A model generated the notes under the pieces. The model saw only the letters and a program-made list of their open reading frames with translations, was not told the origin of the DNA and did no database searches. The position numbers and the translations under genes were made by a program. A stretch of DNA of 64,000 bases from Verpa conica (lineage: Eukaryota > Ascomycota > Pezizomycetes > Pezizales > Morchellaceae): assembly GCA_033030425.1 (NCBI GenBank), contig JAUFSD010000008.1, positions 1,240,001-1,304,000 of the forward strand. Direction: 5' to 3'. Positions 48,588 through 57,996 of the stretch are shown one piece after another (positions within the stretch are counted from its first letter, which is position 1; each line of letters opens with the position of its first letter).

Positions 48588-51398
48588 TTTGTTACCTCGT
48601 ATTGAAATGGCATGTTGAAGGTGTGCTGGTTTTGGTAGACCTTTTGTGAGAATGTCGGCAATATTGTCAGAGGTGGAAACATATTCTAGAGTGAATATTC
48701 CTGATTCGTACCATTCACGGGTAGAGTGGTATTGAATATCGATATGTTTGGATCTATCATGGATTCGTGGATTTCGGACCAGCTCAATGGAGCCAGTGTT
48801 GTCAGCGTGTATTGTATAGTTGTAAAGTTGACCAAGTTCTGTTAGGCCGGATTTTAACCATACAAGTTGCTTCGCGGTTAGGTTGAGGGCCATGTATTCC
48901 GCTTCAGTGGTTGACGTAGCAACTGCTCTTTGTTTGCGACTTCTCCAACTGATAGTTGAGTTTCCAAGTTGAAAGACGTATCCAGAAAAGGATTTTCGAT
49001 CAGAGACGTTGGAACCGAATGAGCTATCTGAGAACCCATGTAATGTGTTGTCGGAGTGTTTGGAGTAGAACAGTGTCCAGTCTTTAGTGCCTTTGAGATA
49101 TCTGAGGACTCGTTTGGCAGCAATTAGATGTTCTGCCGTAGGACAGGAGGAAAACTGGGAGAGAAAAGTGACTGTGTGAGAGATATCGGGTCTGGTGCCG
49201 ATACTGGCATACATAAGGGATCCGATTATGGATTGATAGAGTTTTTGATTATCTATCATGGACTCTATTGTTCCTGTTGTGAGTAGAGTGTTGGGTTCAA
49301 GTGGCGTGCCAACTGGTCTAGATTCATGCATTTGGAACTTTTCGAGGAGTTTTTGTATGTATCCTTTTTGAGAGAGGTGTATGCCGTCTGAGGTGCAGTC
49401 AATTTCTAATCCCAGGATGTACTTGGATTCCCCGAGGTCTGTGCATTCGAAATCTGTCATAAGAGACTGTTTGATGCTTTGACGATAATTGTTGCTGGGT
49501 CCAAATATCATAATGTCGTCAACGTAGACGGCTAGGTAAATGTGTTCTGTGGAATTAATGAACACACATGGATCGAAGTAGGATGCTTTGAATCCTTTCA
49601 GTTTGAGAGAGTCGACCAGGCAGGCGTACCATTCTCGGGGGGACTGTTTCAATCCGTAGATGCATTTGCGAAGTTTACACACTTTGTTGTCTTGTTTGTA
49701 TCCTTCAGGAAGTTCAAGATAGATCTCTTCCTTGAGGACACCGTGGAGAAAGGCAGTTTTGACGTCTAACTGAATGGGAATCCAGTTGTTATGGGCAGCA
49801 AGGGCTAGTAGGAGCCGTAGGGAGTCATAACGGGCAACTGGTGAGAATGTTTCATCGAAATCGAGACCTGGTATTTGTGAATATCCTTTGGCGACGTATC
49901 TGGCCTTGTATCGTTCAATGGTTCCGTCTCGGTTGTGTTTTGTTTTGTATACCCATTTTCCTTTTACAACTTCTCGATTTTGAGGTCGTTCTACTATATC
50001 CCATGTGTTGTTTTTAATGAGTGCGTCGTATTCTTCCTTCATTGCTTTATTCCAAAGTTCTGTGTCTTCCCCTGAGATGGCTTGTCGAAAGGTAACTGGA
50101 TCGGAGCTGACGTAGGCATAGTGAACTGGGATGTCAGTTGCAGTGTTTGCTCTGGCTTGACGAAGTTGTTTCCTAAGATCATTCCTTTGAGTTCTATGTT
50201 CTTTTAAGGAATCGTCTTTTAGACGTTGGTGATCTCGAGGGTCTTCGTTTTGCTCGATAACTAGAAGATCATCTTTCAGATCTCTGTCTAGTTTCTCAAT
50301 TTTGGCTTGTATTCTGCGTATTTCTGTGTCCCTTTGTTCCTGTTCGATTTGAGTTGTTTTTTCGACTGGTTTCTTTTCTCTTGTTGACCGTCTGGGTGTT
50401 TGGAATGGAGGTGGAATTGGTGCAATTGTTTCCTTTTTTGGTGGAGATAATGGAAAGTCTCCTGGTGTGTGTGTTTCTGGTTCTGATTCTTCATCAGAGT
50501 CTGGTAGCGGAAGTATAAATTCTTTTTCTTCCCCTTCGTCTTCTAAAGGAATTGCTTCTTTACCTTTTGAAGATGACTCTGGTACTGTCGCTTCGAGTTT
50601 TGGAGTTTCTATAGGGGGGTAGGAGATATCAATCGATACTTCCCCTGAAGCTGGAGGGGGGAACGTGAGATCTCTAGTGACTACCACCTTGTGTTGAGAT
50701 GGTATCCAAACTCGGTATTGTGTGTCGCTGTCTGTGTACCCAACAAATTTTCCTTCGACTGCTCTTGGTTCTAATTTGCTTCCGGCTGGCCTGGCTTCCT
50801 TGTGAATATGGATGTAGCATTTCTGACCGAAAGGGTGAGCATGTTTGATTGTTGGTTTCTTTCCATGGAGTGCTTCGTATGGGGTTTTATCCTTTAGAGC
50901 ACTGTGTAGGAGTCTATTTTTGAGATAGACAGCAGTTGAGTACGCCTCTTGCCATAGGATTCTGGGATGGTCCATTATCATGCATCGAACCATTGTGGTT
51001 ACCGTCCTGTTAAATCTTTCGGCTACTCCATTTGACTCATGGGAGTATGGTGGCGTTGTCTCTTGAGTAATGCCCTCTTTTCCGAAGAAGGTCTTGGTGT
51101 TTTTGTTGACATATTCGCCTCCACCATCAGCTCTGAACCTTTTTATTGTGGTGTTATGCTGATTTTTGACCTTATTGGTGAAGTGTTCGATGGCTTTACA
51201 CGCATCGTCTTTATTCTTTAGAAAGTAAATCCAAGAATAGCGAGTGTAGTCGTCTATAAAAGACATATAGTACTGGCATTTGTCCTGAGACATTACTCTT
51301 TGTTCTGAGAGAGATCTGAATGGACTAGTTCGAAGGGTTGTGTGGCTCGAGTACTTATTGTCTTTGGGACCGAATGAGTGCTTTTTGAAAGCGCGCAT
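48585..51398 (-). CDS. copia pol: integrase, reverse transcriptase and RNase H
   Basis: Long open frame of 937 codons. Integrase core: FIDDYTRYSWIYF, RADGGGEYVN and ESNGVAERFNRT give the D,D35E triad. A charged linker follows. Reverse transcriptase: WVYKTKHNRDGTIERYKARY, QLDVKTAFLHG, KCIYGLKQSPREWY and the catalytic YVDD in AVYVDDIMIFG. RNase H: GFSDSSFGS, TTEAEYMAL and HADNTGSIELV, ending near DILTKGLPKPAHL. The true N-terminus joins the upstream reading by another frameshift near 51310; the Met at 51398 is unlikely to be a real start. Confidence 0.9.
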   Translation of the reverse strand: MRAFKKHSFGPKDNKYSSHTTLRTSPFRSLSEQRVMSQDKCQYYMSFIDDYTRYSWIYFLKNKDDACKAIEHFTNKVKNQHNTTIKRFRADGGGEYVNKNTKTFFGKEGITQETTPPYSHESNGVAERFNRTVTTMVRCMIMDHPRILWQEAYSTAVYLKNRLLHSALKDKTPYEALHGKKPTIKHAHPFGQKCYIHIHKEARPAGSKLEPRAVEGKFVGYTDSDTQYRVWIPSQHKVVVTRDLTFPPPASGEVSIDISYPPIETPKLEATVPESSSKGKEAIPLEDEGEEKEFILPLPDSDEESEPETHTPGDFPLSPPKKETIAPIPPPFQTPRRSTREKKPVEKTTQIEQEQRDTEIRRIQAKIEKLDRDLKDDLLVIEQNEDPRDHQRLKDDSLKEHRTQRNDLRKQLRQARANTATDIPVHYAYVSSDPVTFRQAISGEDTELWNKAMKEEYDALIKNNTWDIVERPQNREVVKGKWVYKTKHNRDGTIERYKARYVAKGYSQIPGLDFDETFSPVARYDSLRLLLALAAHNNWIPIQLDVKTAFLHGVLKEEIYLELPEGYKQDNKVCKLRKCIYGLKQSPREWYACLVDSLKLKGFKASYFDPCVFINSTEHIYLAVYVDDIMIFGPSNNYRQSIKQSLMTDFECTDLGESKYILGLEIDCTSDGIHLSQKGYIQKLLEKFQMHESRPVGTPLEPNTLLTTGTIESMIDNQKLYQSIIGSLMYASIGTRPDISHTVTFLSQFSSCPTAEHLIAAKRVLRYLKGTKDWTLFYSKHSDNTLHGFSDSSFGSNVSDRKSFSGYVFQLGNSTISWRSRKQRAVATSTTEAEYMALNLTAKQLVWLKSGLTELGQLYNYTIHADNTGSIELVRNPRIHDRSKHIDIQYHSTREWYESGIFTLEYVSTSDNIADILTKGLPKPAHLQHAISIRGNK

Positions 51399-52470
51399 GG
51401 TCCGCAGTGGAAATTACTTGGTTTCTTCTTGAGACGAGACGGTCAAGATATAGGCTATGAAGACTAGACGGATGTCCGAGTGCTTCATGCCATTCAGAGT
51501 AAGAAGAGAGACGTGCTACATTTTCAACTATTTGTACATTCCAGTGCCCGTTTACCAATTTTCCCCAGAGTAATTCTTTTTCGCCCTTTTTAACAATTTT
51601 GTTTCCTCCTCCTGCATCAACTCTGCATCCCTTTTTATCAAGAACGGTCTCGGAGATGAGACCAACTGGTCCGAACGTGGGGACGAGGAGTACATTAGTG
51701 AGAACGACTGAAGATCTTCCTCCGTCAGGGAGCCAACACTCGATGAGAATATCTCCAATTCCTGGAGCTCGGTGAGCGGTCCCATCAGCTGTTCTAACGA
51801 TTCCGTCGTAAGGTCGAACCGTAGTGAAGAGTTCTTTATGGGGAGAGATGTGAGCAGTTGCGCCAGAGTCGAATATCCAAGATGAGAAGGACGAGGAATT
51901 GTGGTGTACCATTAAAACGGTTGCCGAGTTATGTGTGCTAGTGGAGACGTTATCCTCCTTTCCTTTTCCTTTTCCTCCTTTCTTTCTCCATTCTTTTTCC
52001 TTCTTGAGCCTTCTGCAATCATCGTGGGTGTGATTTGTGAGCTTTTTTCCTGTTTTCGCCAAACAGTAGGTACACCATTTCTTGGTGCCATGACTGGTAT
52101 TGAAGACAGTGTCTTCGGAACTGCCAGTTTTGTTGGCGGATAGATCGGTGAGTCTATTGTAGACGTCTTCATAGGAGAGATTCTCCTTGGTTTGGAGATT
52201 GTCGATGATGTTTACCATTGAGGTGGCAGTGTTTAAGGAAACAAGCAGCAATGCTGCTTTGGCTCGGTTGGATTCTGCGACGGAGTGGAAGTCTTTGGAT
52301 AGTCCTTCTTTTGTTGTGTCCTGGCATCGTTGCTGAAACCTATTCCATTGATTTTGGAATGTGGTTAGGTGGTCTGCAAGAGAGGTGTTGTCCTGGTAAC
52401 GTAGGTTCAGGAGCGTTGTGAGGATATTAATTGTTGTTGCTGGAGTTTCCCTATCGTAAAGGTCTTTAAG
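51355..52470 (-). pseudogene. copia gag C-terminus, zinc knuckle, protease and pre-integrase
   Basis: Continues gag in a shifted frame without its own ATG (DHLTTFQNQWNRFQQR, LLLVSLNTATSMVNIIDNL). A CCHC knuckle reads CTYCLAKTGKKLTNHTHDDC. The aspartic protease active site is WIFDSGATAHIS. The pre-integrase HxxxxH zinc ligands are in WHEALGHPS. The paired CGPC cysteines fall in a different frame near 51405-51420, so a second shift lies at about 51450. The frame stops at 51355. Confidence 0.8.
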
Positions 52471-52823
52471 CGGCTTTCGTGTGCGCTACCGGCGGCAACG
52501 ACTGTGGTTTGTAGTTCTTCTGATACACCGTTGAGTAGAAGTGCGAGAGCTCGCTTAGAGATGGATTTCCAAGTCTTATGCTCTGAGGAGGTTTTATCGG
52601 TTGGTTCTTTTTCCTCGCCACTTACATTTTCCCACCATTCAACTGAATCAAAAGTAATCTTCCAGGCTCCTGCCCAGGTCTGATAGTTTGACTGTCCCTT
52701 AAGAACGGGAAGTCTATCTGTCTTGACCATGAGGTTTCCCATAGGATTGGGAACGGCAGTGCTCGTAGGTTGGACTACAGTTTCATCACCGGACTTGCTT
52801 GTAGAAGCTGCTCCTGAAGACAT
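52407..52823 (-). pseudogene. copia gag, N-terminal part, ends early by frameshift
   Basis: Starts MSSGAASTSKSGDE at 52823. It contains gag-like blocks (LPVLKGQSNYQTWAGAWK, WENVSGEE, SKRALALLLNGVSEE). It leaves the family sequence near 52470 and stops at 52407, while the matching continuation lies in another frame. Likely a one-base indel; it could be a sequencing error. Not a viral gene of animals or plants. Confidence 0.8.
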
Positions 52824-52895
52824 GGTTTTTGGTATTGGGTGTATGTGTTTGTGTGAGAGAGAAAAAAGAATAGCGGGGTTTATTGTGCAGAACCC

Positions 52896-52907
52896 GGGCT
52901 CATAACC
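52896..52907 (-). other. Primer-binding site, half-tRNA-iMet type
   Basis: Immediately inside the 5' LTR the coding strand reads GGTTATGAGCCC. This is complementary to the anticodon stem-loop of initiator tRNA-Met (GGGCUCAUAACC), not to a tRNA 3' end. Copia and Ty5 are known to prime this way. Confidence 0.8.
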
Positions 52908-53113
52908 TAAAGTTCAGTGTAAAGTGAAGAAGATGATTTTATTAAAACGAGTGGGAAATCTATCCCCTATTTATACAATAATATCTGTTACACAAAATAA
53001 TATGAGTCATTCTTGACGGAATGCTCTTCCTTGTTCCGTAAACTTCCACAACAAAATAGATAATTCCATTATCTTAATACATGACTAATACATGACAAAT
53101 GTACAATTTAACA
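52908..53113 (-). repeat. 5' LTR of the copia element
   Basis: 206 bp; begins TGTTAAATTG on the coding strand at 53113 and ends CTGAACTTTA at 52908. Termini are TG..TA rather than TG..CA. Appears identical to the other LTR. Confidence 0.95.
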
Positions 53114-53118
53114 ATTAT

Positions 53119-54067
53119 AACTATAGGAAAGCAGGGTGTTTTTGGTATGGCATTGGTGGGGGGTATTCTGGAGAATGCTACAGCTGTGTTACAAGACTTT
53201 TTGACCACTCGGTACTTCCCACCGATGTGGTAGTGAAAATGTCCCCTTTCCGCTATTGTATAGTAGCGATCTATTTCGCATTTTGACTCGAAATTTGTTA
53301 GATACTAGCATATATTAGTTTTGGGTCTAGGGCCCACTAACTATCTTTATATTTTAAATGGGAAATGGGGTTGATAGGTTATTTGTTATAGTTTCGTTAG
53401 GATAGGTTTTGAGGAGGCCTTGCATCGCTTATTAATTACGACTTGATAACCTCAGACAGTATATTAGTAGTAGTAAAAATAGTGAGAATTAAAAAGAACC
53501 TGTGGCAAATGTTTAGTGCTGCTGTTGTAGCAATTCTGACCATTTAGGATATGATGTGTACAACTAAAGTAAATATAGGATATAACTCGTGCTCGCTACC
53601 GTAGGTATATCTTTTAGAGAGTCCCTAGAAGACCAGTAATTCCAAATTAGCTCTAGCCGGGTGAATTGTTTTAAAGAATTTACGATCGCTTATACTCGGC
53701 ATGTAGGCGTTCTTACAGGGCCCCTGTAGTTGCATGTATGACTCTACGGCGTGTAGCTTTTTAGCTGAAAACTTGACTCATTTCAAGAGTGCTAGGCCCA
53801 AAGATACCTAAATATTGATGTTACCTCTACGATCATCCATAAGGCTGAGGAGGTTCTTCAGCTTGCTTTTTCACCGACACATGCACTGCCATGGTAACAA
53901 TTGAATCAACATTCCGTGTAAACTCTCACTTAGCTGAGACAGCTCATTAGTATGCGAGAATATTGCGTAGAAATTCGCTCAGAGGCTACTGAGAAATTGT
54001 GACTCCCCCGCGGTTAGTTATACCGTAACATTTATCAAAGGATTTGAGTCCCTCGAATACATGCATG
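53119..54067. other. Gene-free stretch after the retrotransposon
   Basis: About 0.95 kb, AT-rich, no coding signal. It forms the upstream region of the E2-F-box gene. Confidence 0.45.
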
Positions 54068-54076
54068 TATATAAAG
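54068..54076 (+). promoter_or_regulatory. TATA box of the E2-F-box gene
   Basis: TATATAAAG, 57 bp before the ATG at 54133. Its position argues that the earlier in-frame ATG at 54061 is not the start. Confidence 0.55.
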
Positions 54077-54132
54077 GTACATTCCACCCCTTCCACCCAC
54101 AAACCCAATATCCTCCAGGCCATTCCCAAAAC

Positions 54133-56788
54133 ATGACATTACAGAAAAACAATCGTGTCAATTCTCGTCTTCTTACCCGTCTCCAGAGCGATCTCAAAGA
54201 ACTCACCGCCAATCCCTACCAGGGGGTTGATGTCTATCACCATTCCGATAATCTCCAGAAGTTTTGTCTTGTCCTGACGCCTTTAGATGGCCCCTTTCTC
54301 GGCCTACGCCTACATTTCGAGGTGAATTTGCCCGGGACATGGCCCATTGATCCACCTCAGATTTCGTCAAGCTCAGACCTAAATCATCCAAATGTGTTTG
54401 GTGGTTACGTTTGCTCGGATTTATTACGCCTGTATAATGAAATACCGGAGGAAGGTTATACTGGTGGCTATACACCGGCCTTTACGCTTGGCGGGCTATT
54501 CACCCAGTTCCTATCATTTTTCTCATCCGAGGAGGTAAGATAATCTCTCCTCTGCCTATCTTAATTGTAAAAAGTGCATATCCAGCTTACAAATTCACAA
54601 TTAGGTCGAACAAGAAGGAGGTATGAAAGTGAGGATTGGGAATCGATTTGAGGAAAGATATTATTCAGCAGAAGTGCTTAAGTCTAGCGATTGGCTGAAT
54701 TTGCTTTACTACGGCCCGACGTCGCTCCCCGAGGCTCGTGATCACTACCTTAGGGAAGTTGAAGCTGGAGGGAACACCGAATCCGTGTATGCACGATACA
54801 GAGGGGGTACACACTACTATAAGTCTGTCAACTACACGGTGACAGTTTGGCGGCCAAGTTCTGGAGGGGAGTCAAAATTTGTTAAGGCTACTTGGGTTAA
54901 CCCAAGATACCTTTGGACAAAGCAGAAAGTTGAGGGATTTCAATGCTCCAAGTGTGGATATGGAACACCATCGATGCCCTGTTCCATACCCATTCAGGCT
55001 CCCAGTGGCATTACCTCAGACGCCGTATCGTGGGTCGAGATTGAGAAGGCAAGAAGGGCCTTTGAGGACAAAAAGTCTATGGATGAGAGAAAACTTCGGA
55101 ATTTGAAAAAAAAGCTTCGAGAAATTATTTTGCTCAAGGAGCGGCAGTCCACCGGAGAAACGCTGCAAGCAAATCAAATCAGCAAGATATCAACACAAAG
55201 CAAAATCGCCACGGAAATTGAGGAGCTTGAGGCAAAGATAACGAATCAAAACTCCACCAAGATCCCCGAAGTTCAGATAACAAGGGTCAATTCATTTAAG
55301 CCCAAGACTAAGGAGCACGAGACCCTAGGAGTAGGTGTTAATGCTGCCAAGGTCTCGCACAATACTAGAGTTTGCCATCTCAATATCCTTAACGACGATG
55401 TCCTCCTTCTGATTGCGGCCTCTCTGCCTTCCGAGTCCTTAATAAATTTCGGAAAGGCATATCCTCACCTACACGCACTCGTTACGGAGCACCACGTCCT
55501 TCTCCAACGGGAGTTAAAGTGTTTCTTCTTGCGAACACCTCTCAATAACCCCACAAATCTCCTCGGGGTTGGAGTCAATGTTGATAATATGGGTGGCCTT
55601 GAAAGTTCGTTTGACTGGCTTTCAATGGACGCATTCGAACTATTCAAGGTACGGAAGAGTATTGATAAAAAGGAATTTAAATTCTTTCTTCCATTGGGGT
55701 TTAGCACTTCCCATTTCGAAAGGGCTTATAATAGCGGGAAACTGTTTGAATATATCGATAAGATCACCACTGCAATCCCCGCAAAGAGAAGAGCGACTTC
55801 TGAAAATGAAGCCTTTGCACTCAATGCTGCTGAGAGGCGAATACAGGTGTTGTATAAGTTTTGCAATTCTATCATCGTCTCATTGATGCGCACTACAGAT
55901 GATCTTTATTCAGGATCGAGCTTGGAGGGTAACGCAGGCTCTTCGAAAACACTACTCTTTGCTAGCGAGAAGGCGTGTATTGGATACCTCCAGATATACC
56001 ATTTGCTACTTTGCATTATGCGTAGAGAGCCTAAGCTCCGAGACAGGGCTTTGGCTCGTTTGAGGGCCTTCTGTAGTACAGATGCGAATAGGGCAAAATC
56101 TTCAATTCCAGATCTAGGGGAGTTTCTAGTCATGGCAGCGGTAGTCGCAGGGAGCCATGAGCTGGTGAAAGAAGACGCGGAAACTTGCAGCAAACATACC
56201 ATGAGGACTCCATCAGTCTACAGCGAGGAGTCTGAGGAAGACGGCTGGGTCCTGGCTGGACAGAAGGGGAAGAAATTGAAGCTGATCGAGAAACAGAAAT
56301 CACTTCGCGGTGGGACAATCTCCTGGAGAGAGCATCTTGTTGGTCCTTTTACCAATGAAGTCCTCACCCGCAATGTGAGATGGGTCATTCAAAAACACCC
56401 CTCTCTCGCTATCATTAATGGCCCAAGTCCTCAACTCCGCATGCGCACAACCTTCAATGAGAGTAGGACCTCTCTACGACTAGTTATGTTTCAAGTTTTT
56501 TTCCTGGAGACGTTCACCGCTGATCATATCACCCGTCAAATGGCGAGCCAGTACGGGTTTGCTGGCCCAGAGGTACCGACGATGATCACGAAGGGTATTA
56601 AGGAGATTTACAGTATTGATAGGTGGGAGCTATTCTTTGGAAGGATCGGGTTTGGAAGAGCTGTACCATCAAAACCACTGCCGGTGAATAAGATGCTCGA
56701 AGATGCGGTTACCAGGAGTGCTCACAGGGGGTATCATAGGGATCCTAGAAGCTCAGGCGGGTATCAGGGTAGTAGACGTGGCAAGTGA
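54133..56788 (+). CDS. Ubiquitin-conjugating (UBC/E2) domain fused to an F-box region
   Basis: Exons: 54133-54534 and 54605-56788; 2586 nt, 861 aa. Residues about 8-135 are an E2 fold: SRLLTRLQSDLKELTANPY, FEVNLPGTWPIDPP, then HPN (85-87) and VCSDLL with the probable catalytic Cys94. Canonical E2s have 8 residues from N to C; here 7. A small CxxC..C motif (FQCSKCGYGTPSMPC) follows, then a Lys/Glu-rich coiled coil. An F-box-like segment sits at about 393-440 (LNILNDDVLLLIAASLPSES, NFGKAYPHLHALV). The rest is helical without known motifs and the end is Gly/Arg-rich (SSGGYQGSRRGK). F-boxes bind Skp1 in SCF ligases (family knowledge); one chain holding both E2 and F-box suggests a self-charging substrate adaptor (inference). 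The start at 54133 is preferred because a TATA box lies at 54068-54076. Confidence 0.85.
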
Positions 56789-56949
56789 TTAATTGCTAAT
56801 TATTGGTCGTATTGTATATATATATCTATGAAGGGTTGTGGGGTTAGGGTTTGGGGTTTGGGGTGACAGGTTCTCGTGGTATTAGCTGGTCTTTCATATT
56901 GAGTCTGTCTTGTAGTAATAAAAGCCTAAATGTATTACATATATCAAAA

Positions 56950-57455
56950 GTTTTAGTTAGTGTGGTCCACGAGGCCGCTCGAGGCAAGGTAGGGGAGGTG
57001 GTCTCGAGGTGCCTCGGCTTTGTAGGCCTCTGGCTTTGGCTCGCCTTGGGTATTAGGAGTCTGGCCTCGAGGTACCTTGAGGAGCCTTGAGGCATAGAAT
57101 TATTTTTAGTAATAATTTAAGAGCTATTAAATACTCCACTACAGAGTATTTTAGTGTAGTTCCCTGCTATTACCTACTACCCTATTACCTATTTTATGGC
57201 CTTTGAATCAAGCTCACTAATAGTGGGTGATGAATTGTGGTGGGAATGACCAAGGTAACCTATTTTACTCCTACTAGAGTCTGTAATCTTTTATTTAATT
57301 TATTATTATTTACCTCGAGCCACCTCGAGGCGAGCCCAGAGAGAAGCCTCGAGGTACCTCGACCTCGTGGCCCCCCGGCCTTGCGCCCCCTCGAGGCCGA
57401 TACCTCAAGGCGAGGCCCGAGGCGCCTCGGCCTCGTAGACCACACTAGTTTTAGT
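56950..57455. mobile_element. hAT-like MITE, 490 bp, with 8-bp target duplication
   Basis: Element 56958-57447. Terminal inverted repeats of 20 bp with one mismatch: left TAGTGTGGTCCACGAGGCCG, right (reverse strand) with T in place of the second C of TCC. Flanked by GTTTTAGT at 56950-56957 and 57448-57455. An 8-bp duplication and TAGTG ends fit the hAT superfamily. The outer parts are GC-rich and full of CCTCGAGG/CTTGAGG motifs; the middle is AT-rich. No transposase. It lies about 170 bp past the E2-F-box stop. Confidence 0.85.
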
Positions 57456-57996
57456 ATGAAAATTGAGCCTAGACGACTACCTGAGTGATCTAAAATGGCA
57501 CATGTAGTATCTTCACAGTTATTAAAAGAAATAAGATGGGGGTGATGGCTGTAAGCTTTTCTTTTCCCTTTGCATTTGATTAAATGTGTGTATATACCCT
57601 TAATACATGTATTATATAGTTTTCTTTTTCCTGTAGCGGAGTAAAATAAATTTGTTGGGACACTGGCTGGCCTTTTTCAAAATCTCCGGTAGCTCATTCC
57701 TAACAGTGATAAACCCGCAATAGGTATGTAAGAGGTTAGAGAGCTCATAAGAGACTACGCGAGATCTGCCCGCTGTTTAGCAAAGATCTGTTGGGACTTG
57801 GGTCCTTTTGTAGCCAATCCAGGGGTGTCACGTGGCGGGAAACAAATCACTGCTTATCACTCGCACGTATCCACAGTCCAGCCATGTTTAGTTAAATCAG
57901 ATGCCCTTAAAAATCAACACTCAAGTCACTACAGGAAAGAAGAAAATATAGGCTCAGGTAAATCCCCCCCCCCAAAAAAAAACACCCCGTACCATA
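57456..57996. other. Intergenic, no gene seen
   Basis: Between the MITE and the sqs1 stop. TACATGTA at 57604-57611. C-run followed by A-run at about 57963-57985. Confidence 0.45.

Larger units (their letters stand above)
48372..53113 (-). mobile_element. Ty1/copia LTR retrotransposon, full length (4742 bp)
   Basis: Coding strand is minus. Two LTRs of 206 bp (48372-48577 and 52908-53113) look identical. They are flanked by the 5-bp direct repeat ATTAT (48367-48371 and 53114-53118), a target-site duplication. Inside, next to the 5' LTR, is a primer site matching the anticodon region of initiator tRNA-Met; next to the 3' LTR is a polypurine tract. Domain order on the coding strand is gag with zinc knuckle, protease, integrase, reverse transcriptase, RNase H, which is the copia (Pseudoviridae-like) order. 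The coding region is split by at least three apparent frameshifts, so this copy is probably not autonomous as read. Confidence 0.96.

Noticed and set aside
54061..54132. Upstream ATG of the E2-F-box gene
   Set aside because: A TATATAAAG box sits seven bases after this ATG, and the E2 domain only begins after 54133, so it is more likely promoter.
56958..57447. GC-rich block as a CpG-type promoter
   Set aside because: Terminal inverted repeats and an 8-bp flanking duplication show it is a transposable element.
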